A stretch of DNA of 58,671 nucleotides from Candidatus Omnitrophota bacterium (GTDB lineage Bacteria; Omnitrophota; Gorgyraeia; Zapsychrales; Fredricksoniimonadaceae), in NCBI GenBank assembly GCA_903944345.1, contig CAJARJ010000013.1:1-58671 (forward strand), written 5' to 3'. Position 1 is the first letter of the stretch, and each line of letters starts with the position of its first letter. The notes beneath the pieces were generated by a model. It worked only from the letters and a program-made list of their open reading frames with translations. It was not told where the DNA came from and searched no databases. The translations under genes were made by a program, and so were the position numbers. Shown piece by piece: positions 43,301 through 49,814 of the stretch.

Positions 43301-45621
43301 AGTGTATTCGTTACTCTGTCCAGCAAAAATGTCCCGTCAAGACTTTCATCAACAACCACATAAGGACGAACGCTGCTCATATCAACAGGCCATATCGAGG
43401 CCACAAGGCCTGGTTTGACTTCCCTGGCCAGAACGACGGGGCCTGCTTCCTGCAAACGCAAATCGCCAGACCCCCTGGCAAACGCCATTAAATTATCGAA
43501 ATCAACCTCTTCCCCGGTGAATGCCTCAAACAACGACGGGATAGTCCCGATAAGAAACCCCAGACCGTTATAAATTTCCGCCTTGGCGGCTTCTGCGCGT
43601 TTTAGAAATTCGTTCTTTGCGCCCGGATATTTAAATCGATAATTGGCATCAATCGCCTCTTTTCCTTTCAACAACGAATAATCAATATCTGGCACGGCAG
43701 CCCCATGTTCATCATACGTTTTACCAGATCCGGTAAAATTAAGAACAATATCCGCGCTTTCAATAGCCCCGTTAATATCGGCCATACCGACAGCAAGAAT
43801 ATGCCAAGGTTGACCGGTCTCAAGAATGTCCTGTTCCAACCCACGAGCAACCTCGGGATCCAGATCAGTCAGAACAATCCGGGCATCGGGCGCGTTATTA
43901 AAAATCGCATTGGCTACCGAGCGCGTAGCCCCGCCGGATCCTAAAATAACAATTTTCTTCCCGGCAAGAGATCTTCCAAGGTACCTTGTGTACCAATAAA
44001 CCCACCCCTCCCCGTCAGAAGTTAATCCCAGATGCCTGTCACCGCCTAGCTTGACATACCCGTTGACTGATTTGGCGGCTTTGGCCGTCTGCGTTAACTC
44101 GTCATCACGCAACTTATCGTAAATAATTTCTTTATGCGGAGAAGTAACGTTAAAACCGGCGACTTTGGAACTTTGCTCGCCTAAATGATAAACCTGATCC
44201 AGTTCGGATTCTTTTGTATTGACAGGAAGAAACAGAAGATTGCTGCCTATACTTTGTAATGCACGATTGAAGATCAGATAATATTTGGATTTCTCCGCTG
44301 TCGGATCCGCAGGCCTGACCTTGTTTCCGATATGCAGAATAAACTTTGTCTTTTCCGTAACCTCGTATCCAAGTGCGTCGGCTTCTTTCGCCAAACGCTC
44401 TTCGAATAGAACGACATCGCTTCCTATTTCGCTCCATTCAAGGAAAGTCCCTTGAGCGGCATCAATTGTTAAAAAATTCGATTCAACAACTACCGCTCTG
44501 TCAGATACGCCTTCCGGCAATTGCCCGCGATCTTTTATTTTTCCATAAACCTCTCTGATACGATTTAATCCCGCTCCGCCGGAAAAATATTTTCGCACTA
44601 CAACTTTCTCTGTCGACGGATCATAATCTTCCTTAATGTAATTATAAGCTCCCTTCCTGAACGCTTCGAGATACTGTGCCCAAATCTTCTCCTTCACCGC
44701 CCTGTCATCGATGTCTATGCCGACGGTCTTCTCCTGATCAACGTAAACTTGGCCCAAAAGGCTCTCTTTGATCCTATCCTTGTACCAGAGCGCCAGAACA
44801 AGCGAATGATAAATCTGTCTTAACTGGGCAAAATTCTTTCCTTCGTTTATTTCTTTCTCAAGGACAGGAATCAGTACCTTGCGAACAATCTCCGCGCCAA
44901 GTGTATTGATCTGTCCTGAACTTGCCGCTGATTGTGAGACATCAGCGTTCTTGTCCAAAGCCAGATAGTCCTCCTCCAGCAGAACCTTCATGCGCCCTTC
45001 AACCACATAAGCCGCACTTTTGTTCTCATAAACCACAGCTTTTTCGGGAACAATCCAGACCTTGTTAAAGGTATCAACAGGAACATCAACGGAACCAAAT
45101 TTTCGCCGGGCTTCGGCATAAACTTCATCCCAGAATTCTTTACCGATCTTTTCTTCAGGATAAAACAAAGACGAAGCGATCTGCTTGAGAACATAATCCT
45201 GCGCCAACAAATCCCGGCCCATTTCCGTGATGCCAAAGGCCTCCGTAATAATCCGGTCTTGTTCATATGGCGAAAGGTTGACCCATAAATCGGTCTCAGG
45301 AACAGTTACAGCAGCCAGAAAATACCTGATCAAACGCGCAGATTCTGCTTTCAAATCCTGTACGCTCGCCTCTGATTCGCCTTTATCAAGAATAAAATCA
45401 AGCCGGAAAGGATTATCAGGATAAACCTTAACTCCTTTAAGAAGAGGCTGTGTAAAAGCGGGGCTCAAATCCAGACGAACACCGGGTTGAGGAAGAAAAA
45501 AAGCCTCTGCAGCATAAACAAGCTGAAGAGGCGGAATAAAAGCATCTAACAGAAAAGCGAACAGAACAACTACACAAACTGCTTTCCGAATAATAAAGTT
45601 TACCCCGGAAAAAATAGGCAT
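37105..45621 (-). CDS. Giant exported multidomain protein with AroE-, phosphatase- and transketolase-like domains
   Basis: 2,838 residues in one frame. AGAGG precedes the ATG at 45621, 8 bases behind the preceding gene. In order: signal peptide (about 10-38, ending VYAAEA); N-module (about 40-350, to RKYFSGG); shikimate-dehydrogenase-like domain (about 420-710); a region I cannot assign (about 710-1175); two histidine-phosphatase-like domains (about 1180-1350 and 1430-1600); transketolase-like TPP, Pyr and C-terminal domains (about 1670-2290); a helical part with SDLDLVYVG, a nucleotidyltransferase-like motif (about 2505); C-module (about 2772-2838). No transmembrane cluster after the signal peptide. 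Its enzyme-like domains are normally cytoplasmic proteins, so finding them behind an export signal is odd. Some catalytic residues are altered. Function unknown. Confidence 0.9.
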   Translation of the reverse strand: MPIFSGVNFIIRKAVCVVVLFAFLLDAFIPPLQLVYAAEAFFLPQPGVRLDLSPAFTQPLLKGVKVYPDNPFRLDFILDKGESEASVQDLKAESARLIRYFLAAVTVPETDLWVNLSPYEQDRIITEAFGITEMGRDLLAQDYVLKQIASSLFYPEEKIGKEFWDEVYAEARRKFGSVDVPVDTFNKVWIVPEKAVVYENKSAAYVVEGRMKVLLEEDYLALDKNADVSQSAASSGQINTLGAEIVRKVLIPVLEKEINEGKNFAQLRQIYHSLVLALWYKDRIKESLLGQVYVDQEKTVGIDIDDRAVKEKIWAQYLEAFRKGAYNYIKEDYDPSTEKVVVRKYFSGGAGLNRIREVYGKIKDRGQLPEGVSDRAVVVESNFLTIDAAQGTFLEWSEIGSDVVLFEERLAKEADALGYEVTEKTKFILHIGNKVRPADPTAEKSKYYLIFNRALQSIGSNLLFLPVNTKESELDQVYHLGEQSSKVAGFNVTSPHKEIIYDKLRDDELTQTAKAAKSVNGYVKLGGDRHLGLTSDGEGWVYWYTRYLGRSLAGKKIVILGSGGATRSVANAIFNNAPDARIVLTDLDPEVARGLEQDILETGQPWHILAVGMADINGAIESADIVLNFTGSGKTYDEHGAAVPDIDYSLLKGKEAIDANYRFKYPGAKNEFLKRAEAAKAEIYNGLGFLIGTIPSLFEAFTGEEVDFDNLMAFARGSGDLRLQEAGPVVLAREVKPGLVASIWPVDMSSVRPYVVVDESLDGTFLLDRVTNTLFDKDGEKIPFDQQRSQVAFVDREQEGRKSLLGEFQRLHPDLELVGVTSNENIFYNKPIVTVIRDQKGRYRIFHALNEEIKQGVNYPMYVVRSNGAGIEEHVSFRLDESGAYVSVFINGIEVKEDDNIQWATGIQPILNEQGFIAPDGNNGYDRLYDDPKHLFVMPKISIPDYMSGGVFFMADQLLLPGRINRYFQDPDQPQDFDLSYSITDDDGRSIKLPLDQERLEPLLKDMGYRAGPGSPHKTKEPLYWFREDGMGRKYLSLRLQENGYPFHIVAETKDHQILEIVMRGETIDGYGKGGSTIRETAEWLREQGVLKAGILDQGKTLRLTVGSKSFVKQTLEPEGMQRAASIIVYARTKDRSKGLKDSTLVNVEGLDDLLKLDPETGKIFYADRSKALRLKIPVYAVRHAQSVAQTLAGTLHGSSADEIDRLSAFGEQQAYRAAPDIYEQMHSKGLFDRDVLVLTSQLLRSQQTAEPFLQYVNSRTGRSLAVETTSLINELNVGVQGYVPVDQLTAEMIRVRDEVRNFNANIRLPGGESYIDLLRRAKAFIDHVNGHYEGKELIIFTHSLFMTALRIVQGIGDWETQDGSIAWNKNKPENTGLWAFESSLSVDSAQKSQEEKARSLGFQVIDQESGHIKYGNHFQSFDLGDTELVVVPHGLTDGDVEGVLQVSKDVDDPRFELNAEGQRQVEEGAKVIWQQYADIIRGGQAAFYRSGTKRTAQTAEAFLKYVGSLAPGLLEDVRVSDAIRMNLGSWEGTTKAQIDSVLSPDERVRAKQFIKKNALIGPKNGQSFVDYLVTVKEFLDSIKEKHPGQTVIVFGHGIFIKAVKVLLQTNDVIDNPYLDWDSGARSSYKLGMPLVMNKIPRRGQGVHNGITAWRKEKSGLHSVEELAAYAANARLEGLRIWRQYKGPLAGAMSPVDLYTALFMDYVDREKFVSGHPQRLRIVPKGSAGSTFYSVAAFAGLIDPDRVLDLDKDDLEIVPTRFGLSDASLYKIGTSFEQGIGLALAGKIKQMEYPVIVFLTDGGLQIGVDHQAKFAAHMGLNNLTVVVDINRLQNAYRVEDVDPTLSLDANGHLSRLIALWEAYGWDVTEIDGHDFRQIRAAYDKIGQGQRPLVILAKTTKGRGMTEIEGQLNFSHKFPSEDDYRHALTALQGTVDEYREQGYDIKYPVWTPVQRMAIDNQGLALPNSDLAIDQDPMQFEKPLTEQGKLYLEKFLKSWLKEFVSINPNQVLIINTDNPSPFELSTPVRSSTSDSPFIFAGINERFALNLAGGMSLEGLAPIYIGPAAHMPVNAEDWKLLGLGKQNVLVIARSSGSALSYWGPGHLVYEDIELFKNPWCQVLQPAHVQDLLLILENYYYAYPQGKPTYLRMQEVSPFDLPASLFDTVDKRKRIFQDGFYMADAYEGSTQPVVFIVSGKTVKEALDAGKKLREAGLSYKIINVLNLSSVNGSLLKSSVAGAVKIVTAIDALPQSLSSLVYDALPEQRSIVAAFGVSDGGSANPEDEIFSENKIDAQSLASFAVKETVLRDMVNKYLSALSESEEAVLVRDSWDQALTDLDNGVMRNLVKVYLQVGPDITARLVRSMVGLAEDVADPWSANYLISDIVSLFGVKLLGDNIPGLRMLVRDHEIRRISLSSRSLSGDFTRLSNDMSLFELREAVRHFKSEQKAAVLSRNGYREVARNVQDRNIRFMKELIPLLISRIWGEIGVSLSSKALLFFNDIKTAASDLDLVYVGPEQEMVDRRLTELCNLLGIKRDLSAVTLINQALKENRGKAFSGYQYGGNIEPVSINGADFGDFYQSQLSLENPVSARKMYEDRLRSDLLKRWDDDVVQGRFRIENLKSVYGAAVNDVLKALVLKFGLSYGTYGDKFWSQLALYLASDEIAFLRDIYELINQARSLSQYVTERRWDVADERVADIVTYLMTGQGVRNYQQAVLNAKPKIDALMQKYLNDTVSVTADRYQGRADKNWDAIANLYFLIIKDRMGDSAQSVITPGGIALTRDRMNIETYYYAADDGLNFNPDLSRKLQEVSGLTPEIIGIHPMTISVPTFLGLGDTVPR
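38900..40620 (-). other. Transketolase-like segment of the giant protein
   Basis: N-terminal part VEELAAYAANARLEG and LAGAMSPVDLYTALF; TPP region PKGSAGSTFYSVAAFAGL, FLTDGGLQIGVDHQ and LTVVVDINRLQN; Pyr region FAGINERFALNLAGGMS with the catalytic-type Glu kept, and GPGHLVYEDIELFKNP; C-terminal region VVFIVSGKTVKEALDAG. The usual SKGH His is Ser (PKGSA) and the GDG of the TPP site reads TDGG, so cofactor binding is doubtful. Confidence 0.8.
40820..41345 (-). other. Histidine-phosphatase-like domain 2 of the giant protein
   Basis: LVVVPHGLTDGD stands where VRHGET is usual, so the nucleophile His stays but its Arg neighbour is Pro. FYRSGTKRTAQTAEAF and VIVFGHGIFIKAV supply the second Arg and second His. 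Confidence 0.75.
41560..42090 (-). other. Histidine-phosphatase-like domain 1 of the giant protein
   Basis: YAVRHAQSVAQTL (RHG motif with Ala), LTSQLLRSQQTAEPF, LINELNVGVQGY, LPGGESYIDLL and IIFTHSLFMTALR: the full Arg-His, Arg, Glu, His set of the phosphoglycerate-mutase-like superfamily. Confidence 0.85.
43490..44360 (-). other. Shikimate-dehydrogenase-like (AroE) domain of the giant protein
   Basis: Substrate domain pieces IFNRALQSIGSNLLFLPV and FNVTSPHKEIIYDKL (NVTxPxK with the catalytic-type Lys), AKSVNGYVK, then the nucleotide loop VILGSGGATRSVANAIF and NGLGFLIGTIPSLFEAFTG. The order and spacing are those of AroE. Confidence 0.85.
44575..45621 (-). other. N-module copy 2 with extension (2,838-residue protein)
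   Basis: FFLPQPGVRLDLSP, KVYPDNPFRLDFILDKG, DLWVNLSPYEQDRI, MGRDLLAQDYVLKQ, PVDTFNKVWIVPEKAVVYE; then an extension shared only with copy 3: QIYHSLVLALWYKDRI and YNYIKEDYDP to RKYFSGG. Confidence 0.92.
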
Positions 45622-45630
45622 AAAACCTCT

Positions 45631-45807
45631 TTAGTTAAGCGCACCCATTACAGTTAAAGGACTTTGCACAGGCGTAATACTGATGATCTCCGGCTTGAGA
45701 CCGGTCAATCCGCCGGCCATGACCGCACGCATGGCGGCATCGTTAAAATAAACTTTGGCGCCCCCGGACTTCTGCGCGACAGCGATGTCCTGGATATCGA
45801 TACCACC
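45631..45807 (-). other. C-module copy 3 (720-residue frame)
   Basis: Begins KGGIDIQDIAVAQKSGG and ends GLTGLKPEIISITPVQSPL then TVMGALN. Confidence 0.75.
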
Positions 45808-47793
45808 CTTCATGGCAGCATCGGCGGTGCCTGCTGCTGACCAGGCGGCATAGGCCTGTTGATACTCTTGCGCCTGAGCCGGAAGTGCCCCGGCATTCAT
45901 AAACGCCAAAGCCGGAATCAGACCGATCTCAAGAACGTTTTTAACTCTTGCACCAAACACACCTCCGGCGGCTTCAATAAGCAAATCAGGATACCGCTGA
46001 CGCAACGCTGTAACCTCGGGTAAAGGATCTTCAAAATCGTTTCCTTTCAGAAAATCCGAAACGACCCTTAACTGAATGCCGTCGGTACCGGCGGCAAGAG
46101 TGTCTTCTGCAAGTTGCAAAAGATCGCCGTCCGTCTTGCCGATAGCATTGATGAAGGCTGTATCGGGATGCGCCGCTTTAAAGACGCGCACATCATCCGG
46201 AGAGAAATAACCAAGTGTGACTACAAAGTCTGTTCCCTGAGGCAGCTCGTCACTGGCCGCGGAAATAAAATATCCGGCGATGGCCTCGGGATCAGAAACC
46301 TTGAAAGCGCTGAGAGCTTGCGGATCATCAAAAACGGAAACAATGCCCTTCTGCCACAACTCCCCGGCCAGCTGAACCAGCTCATCCGGGGAAGACCCCG
46401 CAAAAGTCGCCTTGCCTGTTGTTGTGTGAAGACCGGACATCATCCCGGCATGCTTGATGCGATCGGAAATCGATTGAGCTAAGTCAAATTGATTATAATC
46501 CCTAGAATCAGTTTCTACTCGACCAATCATTGGCCGAGGCTCAGAATTCCCATCACCCCCTGTTCTTGAAATTATTTTAAAAACAGCCGGCGACCACTGT
46601 TCAAAAACAGGATCCCATACATCTAATCCTCCGTCAGCATATGAAAGATACGATAAACGATACTTGACATAATTTTCTGCAGGTTTAATCAACATAACAT
46701 ACGTATTCCCACGTGGATGACCTAAAGCCCACAAAACATCTGCAATATCATTATATCGCTCTGCACATTCCCCACTAAATAAAACATATCCCTTTCTATT
46801 GTAATAAGAAATATCGGACTCTGCCTTCTCCAAAGCCTTTATTAAATTTGGAACTAATGAATGAATTGCAGGCATATCTCGACGAATAATATGACGCAAA
46901 GTCTTCCAAGCCCCAAAAGAAAGAAGCATCTTTGGTCTAATCTCATAAGCCAAATATTTATATAAAGGATAAGAAATAATCCCCACCAAAAACGAAAATC
47001 CTCCCACCTGTAACATCAAGGAATTATCAGCAAAAAAGTTTAGAAGTTCTTGCCACATAGCAAAATCCTGATTCCCGGCCAGCGCCTGAATCGCGGGGTC
47101 ATTCATTAATTCAACAGCCACAGCGTCCATGGTCATCGGCAGGGTAAGCCCTAACGCGGTCATAGCCTGCCACTTCCTGTCAATACCGTGAGCCATGGCA
47201 AAATCAAGGCCATCCACCCTCTGGATCACGTTTCTTAAAGCGGTCGGCGCAGAAGCAGCAGAAAGTTCATCCGCCACGTCCTTATCCACTCCTCGATCAG
47301 CATATACCCGCTGAGAGGCTTGTTTCTGACGCATAAGAGATTCTCTGAATCCCAGAAGATTCTTTAAACGCTGTGGCGGCAGATATTCCAAGGGATTGGG
47401 TGTAAAGTTGACGGCTCCGAGCAGATCTAGCGCTGCAAGCTGCACTGATAGCGATTGATCTGTCAGAAAAAGAACTCTGATTCTTTCTTTTAAAGAGTTG
47501 TCAATTGTTATATCTTTCCCCTTTAAAAGGTAACGCAAAGTATTTAACGCCAGGGTTCTTTGCTCGGAGCTAACAGCCCCAAGCCATTCAAGAGATTTAT
47601 TAAACAAATAAACAATATCCTGTTCGCGTTTCCCCGCGGACCAAAGCAATTTAACAAGCAAAACAGAAAGCTTCCAGGCCCGGTCGGTTAGATCCAGATC
47701 ATGATCTTTCTTCCCTTTGAACCAGGTAAACATTGCATTATCAGCTGACGCAGTATCTTTATCCAAATCTTGTTGCATGGCCCTGTCTGACAA
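45631..47793 (-). CDS. C-terminal half-like protein, 720 residues, frame -1 to its upstream neighbour
   Basis: The frame opens after a TAA at 47806-47808. Possible starts are TTG at 47793 or ATG at 47778 (MQQDLDKDTA), neither with a good ribosome site, which suggests it is not an independent gene. It has a helical region (about 20-200), one or two membrane helices (QVGGFSFLVGIISYPLYKYLA, about 265-285), an AT-rich middle part, a C-terminal alpha/beta region that could be TIM-barrel-like (SDFLKGNDFEDPLPEV; LLIEAAGGVFGARVKNV), and the C-module. It lacks the signal peptide and N-module that the upstream frame supplies. Read together the two would form one protein of about 1,310 residues. Function unknown. 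Confidence 0.75.
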   Translation of the reverse strand: MSDRAMQQDLDKDTASADNAMFTWFKGKKDHDLDLTDRAWKLSVLLVKLLWSAGKREQDIVYLFNKSLEWLGAVSSEQRTLALNTLRYLLKGKDITIDNSLKERIRVLFLTDQSLSVQLAALDLLGAVNFTPNPLEYLPPQRLKNLLGFRESLMRQKQASQRVYADRGVDKDVADELSAASAPTALRNVIQRVDGLDFAMAHGIDRKWQAMTALGLTLPMTMDAVAVELMNDPAIQALAGNQDFAMWQELLNFFADNSLMLQVGGFSFLVGIISYPLYKYLAYEIRPKMLLSFGAWKTLRHIIRRDMPAIHSLVPNLIKALEKAESDISYYNRKGYVLFSGECAERYNDIADVLWALGHPRGNTYVMLIKPAENYVKYRLSYLSYADGGLDVWDPVFEQWSPAVFKIISRTGGDGNSEPRPMIGRVETDSRDYNQFDLAQSISDRIKHAGMMSGLHTTTGKATFAGSSPDELVQLAGELWQKGIVSVFDDPQALSAFKVSDPEAIAGYFISAASDELPQGTDFVVTLGYFSPDDVRVFKAAHPDTAFINAIGKTDGDLLQLAEDTLAAGTDGIQLRVVSDFLKGNDFEDPLPEVTALRQRYPDLLIEAAGGVFGARVKNVLEIGLIPALAFMNAGALPAQAQEYQQAYAAWSAAGTADAAMKGGIDIQDIAVAQKSGGAKVYFNDAAMRAVMAGGLTGLKPEIISITPVQSPLTVMGALN

Positions 47794-49547
47794 GACATAG
47801 ACATATTAATCCTGAAAGTCGAGGCCTTCTGATTAAAGCGATCAATATGCCATAAGATATAGGCTGCATTTTCAGTACTCGCTCCGATTCTGATACGCAA
47901 AGGAACCCTGACCCCATTCGCCAAAGCGATTGTCCGGGTAGAAATCTGTTCCGGTGGCGTGTCAATCCCCAAAGTATAATGCATTGAAGCAATTGAGGGA
48001 GTCCCCTGATAATCCGCAACACTAACAACTGCTACCGTGCGGGCTTTACCTGTAGCATCAAAGGCAATACCAACGGCACTGCTGAAAGGAATAATATCAT
48101 CTCCAATATTCTTGAGTGAAAAGTTAACATATAAATCATTATCCTGCGGAACATAAGATGTATCTACTCCCGAAGAAGTTATCTGAAGACCTCGATCTAC
48201 GCTTCCGGTGGAATATATCTGATTTTCAGCAACACTTTCTATCTTCTCGCCCTCAGATTTAAACCAGTTTGAACTCACAACCAAAGCGGCGACTTCAAGA
48301 ATTGCCAACACCCCAATAACTGCTTTTGTGCCTGTTCTCATAGCACTGTCAGTAGTTGATGAAAAAAGCTGCAAAGATTCAACCGGAGGCTCCTGCACCT
48401 GTTCCGTTACAACATTCAACCTGAAATCAAGATCAAATATTTTTCCGACTGGATTGGTTAGCAATGCAGCATTACGGGTGCGCACCAACGGCTGACTTTT
48501 CATTGAGAAATCAAAAAATCCTCCTGAAAAATATTTACGCGGCAATATTTCTCCGGTCAGCGTATCAGCCTCTTCCTTCACATAATCAAAAGCTCCTTTT
48601 TTAAACGCCGAAATATAACGCTGATAAATTTCTTCCTTAAGATTGATTTCGTCCGCAATTACACCTGCCACATGATTCTGTCCGACATAGACAGACTCCA
48701 TCAAAGAGTTCCTGACCTGCTCTTTGTACCATTTTGCCAAAATAGCGGCATGATAAATCTGACGAGTCACGGCAAACTGCCGGCCTTCGTTCACCTCTTT
48801 CTCGAGCGCAGGAAGAATGACCGAGCGCATCATGTCTTTGGCCAGGTCGCGCGCGCTACTGTCAAAAGAGTCTGGCACGTCTGCCGTCTGGCCAGTCGCC
48901 TGATGATCCTGATCCAGCATAAGCTTGAGCCGGGCTTCGGTAATGTAGACCCGGTTGCCGTTCTGGTAAACCTCGGCCTTATCGGGAGAAATCCAGACCT
49001 TGTTAAAGGTATCGACAGGAATACTGGTTGTGCCAAACTTCTCTCTGGCCTGGGCATACACCCTGACCCAGAACTCTTTGCCGAGGCCATTCTCGGGGTA
49101 GATCAGCGAAGCCGATAATTGCTTGAGAATATAATCCTGCGCCAGCATATCGCGGCCCAAAACCGTCCGGCCCAGGTCATTTTCTATAATACGATCCTGT
49201 TCATACGGAGACAGATTGACCCAAAGCTGATCTTCGGGCACGGTAACCGCCGCCAGAAAGTACTGGGCCATTCGCTCGCTTTGTTCTCTGACAAGCTTCT
49301 GATCGGCGGTGTCGTGGCCGGAATCAACAATCAGATCAAACGCCAAAGGGTTATCGGGATGCAGGACCAGCCCCTTGGCCAGAACGGGAACAAAAGACGT
49401 TGAGGGCAGAACCATAGCGCCCGGTTCGGGCAAAGAAGAGACAAAAAGACTCTGGGCGTAGGCCAGGTTTTGCCCGCACACCAACACACAGGCCAGAACA
49501 GACGAAACAATACGTTTGAGCGAACGAGAAAATGACGATTTAAACAT
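47688..49547 (-). CDS. Exported N-module protein, N-terminal half-like, 619 residues
   Basis: ATG at 49547 with AGAGGGG before it. Signal peptide MFKSSFSRSLKRIVSSVLAC to AYAQS, then N-module: LPEPGAMVLPSTSF, PDNPLAFDLIVDSG, LWVNLSPYEQDRIIE, GRDMLAQDYILKQ, PVDTFNKVWISPDKA, with extension to RKYFSGGFFDF (about 340). A membrane helix follows (GTKAVIGVLAILEVAALVVS, about 410-430), then a beta-rich region (about 455-590, DLYVNFSLKNIGDD) that could be an Ig-like or CARDB-like domain. The last 34 codons read the 720-residue frame out of phase and look like non-coding shadow. No C-module. Therefore probably the front half of one split gene. Confidence 0.8.
   Translation of the reverse strand: MFKSSFSRSLKRIVSSVLACVLVCGQNLAYAQSLFVSSLPEPGAMVLPSTSFVPVLAKGLVLHPDNPLAFDLIVDSGHDTADQKLVREQSERMAQYFLAAVTVPEDQLWVNLSPYEQDRIIENDLGRTVLGRDMLAQDYILKQLSASLIYPENGLGKEFWVRVYAQAREKFGTTSIPVDTFNKVWISPDKAEVYQNGNRVYITEARLKLMLDQDHQATGQTADVPDSFDSSARDLAKDMMRSVILPALEKEVNEGRQFAVTRQIYHAAILAKWYKEQVRNSLMESVYVGQNHVAGVIADEINLKEEIYQRYISAFKKGAFDYVKEEADTLTGEILPRKYFSGGFFDFSMKSQPLVRTRNAALLTNPVGKIFDLDFRLNVVTEQVQEPPVESLQLFSSTTDSAMRTGTKAVIGVLAILEVAALVVSSNWFKSEGEKIESVAENQIYSTGSVDRGLQITSSGVDTSYVPQDNDLYVNFSLKNIGDDIIPFSSAVGIAFDATGKARTVAVVSVADYQGTPSIASMHYTLGIDTPPEQISTRTIALANGVRVPLRIRIGASTENAAYILWHIDRFNQKASTFRINMSMSCQTGPCNKIWIKILRQLIMQCLPGSKGRKIMIWI
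47712..47718 (-). other. Possible -1 slippery heptamer in the overlap
   Basis: A-AAG-GGA in the frame of the upstream protein fits X-XXY-YYZ and slips to AAA-GGG, which is the frame of the 720-residue protein. It is only a motif match; I see no proven stimulatory structure. Confidence 0.2.
48520..49547 (-). other. N-module copy 3 with extension (619-residue frame)
   Basis: Carries all N-module blocks plus the extension RQIYHAAILAKWYKEQV, YVGQNHVAGV, AFDYVKEEAD and RKYFSGG in common with copy 2. Confidence 0.92.
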
Positions 49548-49616
49548 GGCGCGCCCCTCTTTAGAAATTAATTTGGCCGGAAAAATAACTACTGGTTCGA
49601 ATCCGTTTGCTTCTTG

Positions 49617-49814
49617 CTACAGCGCGGCACCGCGCATCAGTTCCATCAATACGGGGACGTTTCTACTGGTGACAGGGGAAATGTCACGGATCACCGGAGT
49701 AAGGCCGGCAATGCTGACCACTTCAGGTGTCTGCATATCTGCCGGAAGAGGCATGCCTTCTCCGTCTACTTTAAGATTGATAACCAGACGTTTTTCGTCA
49801 AGACTGATACCGCC
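49617..49814 (-). other. C-module copy 4 (GT48 giant)
   Basis: Begins LGGISLDEKRLVINLKVDGEG and ends AGLTPVIRDISPVTSRNVP; the PEII of the others reads PVIR here. Confidence 0.75.

Noticed and set aside
45631-47793. 720-residue frame as phosphoglycerate- or tryptophan-pathway TIM-barrel enzyme
   Set aside because: Only a vague alternation of strands and helices is visible; no family motif could be matched.
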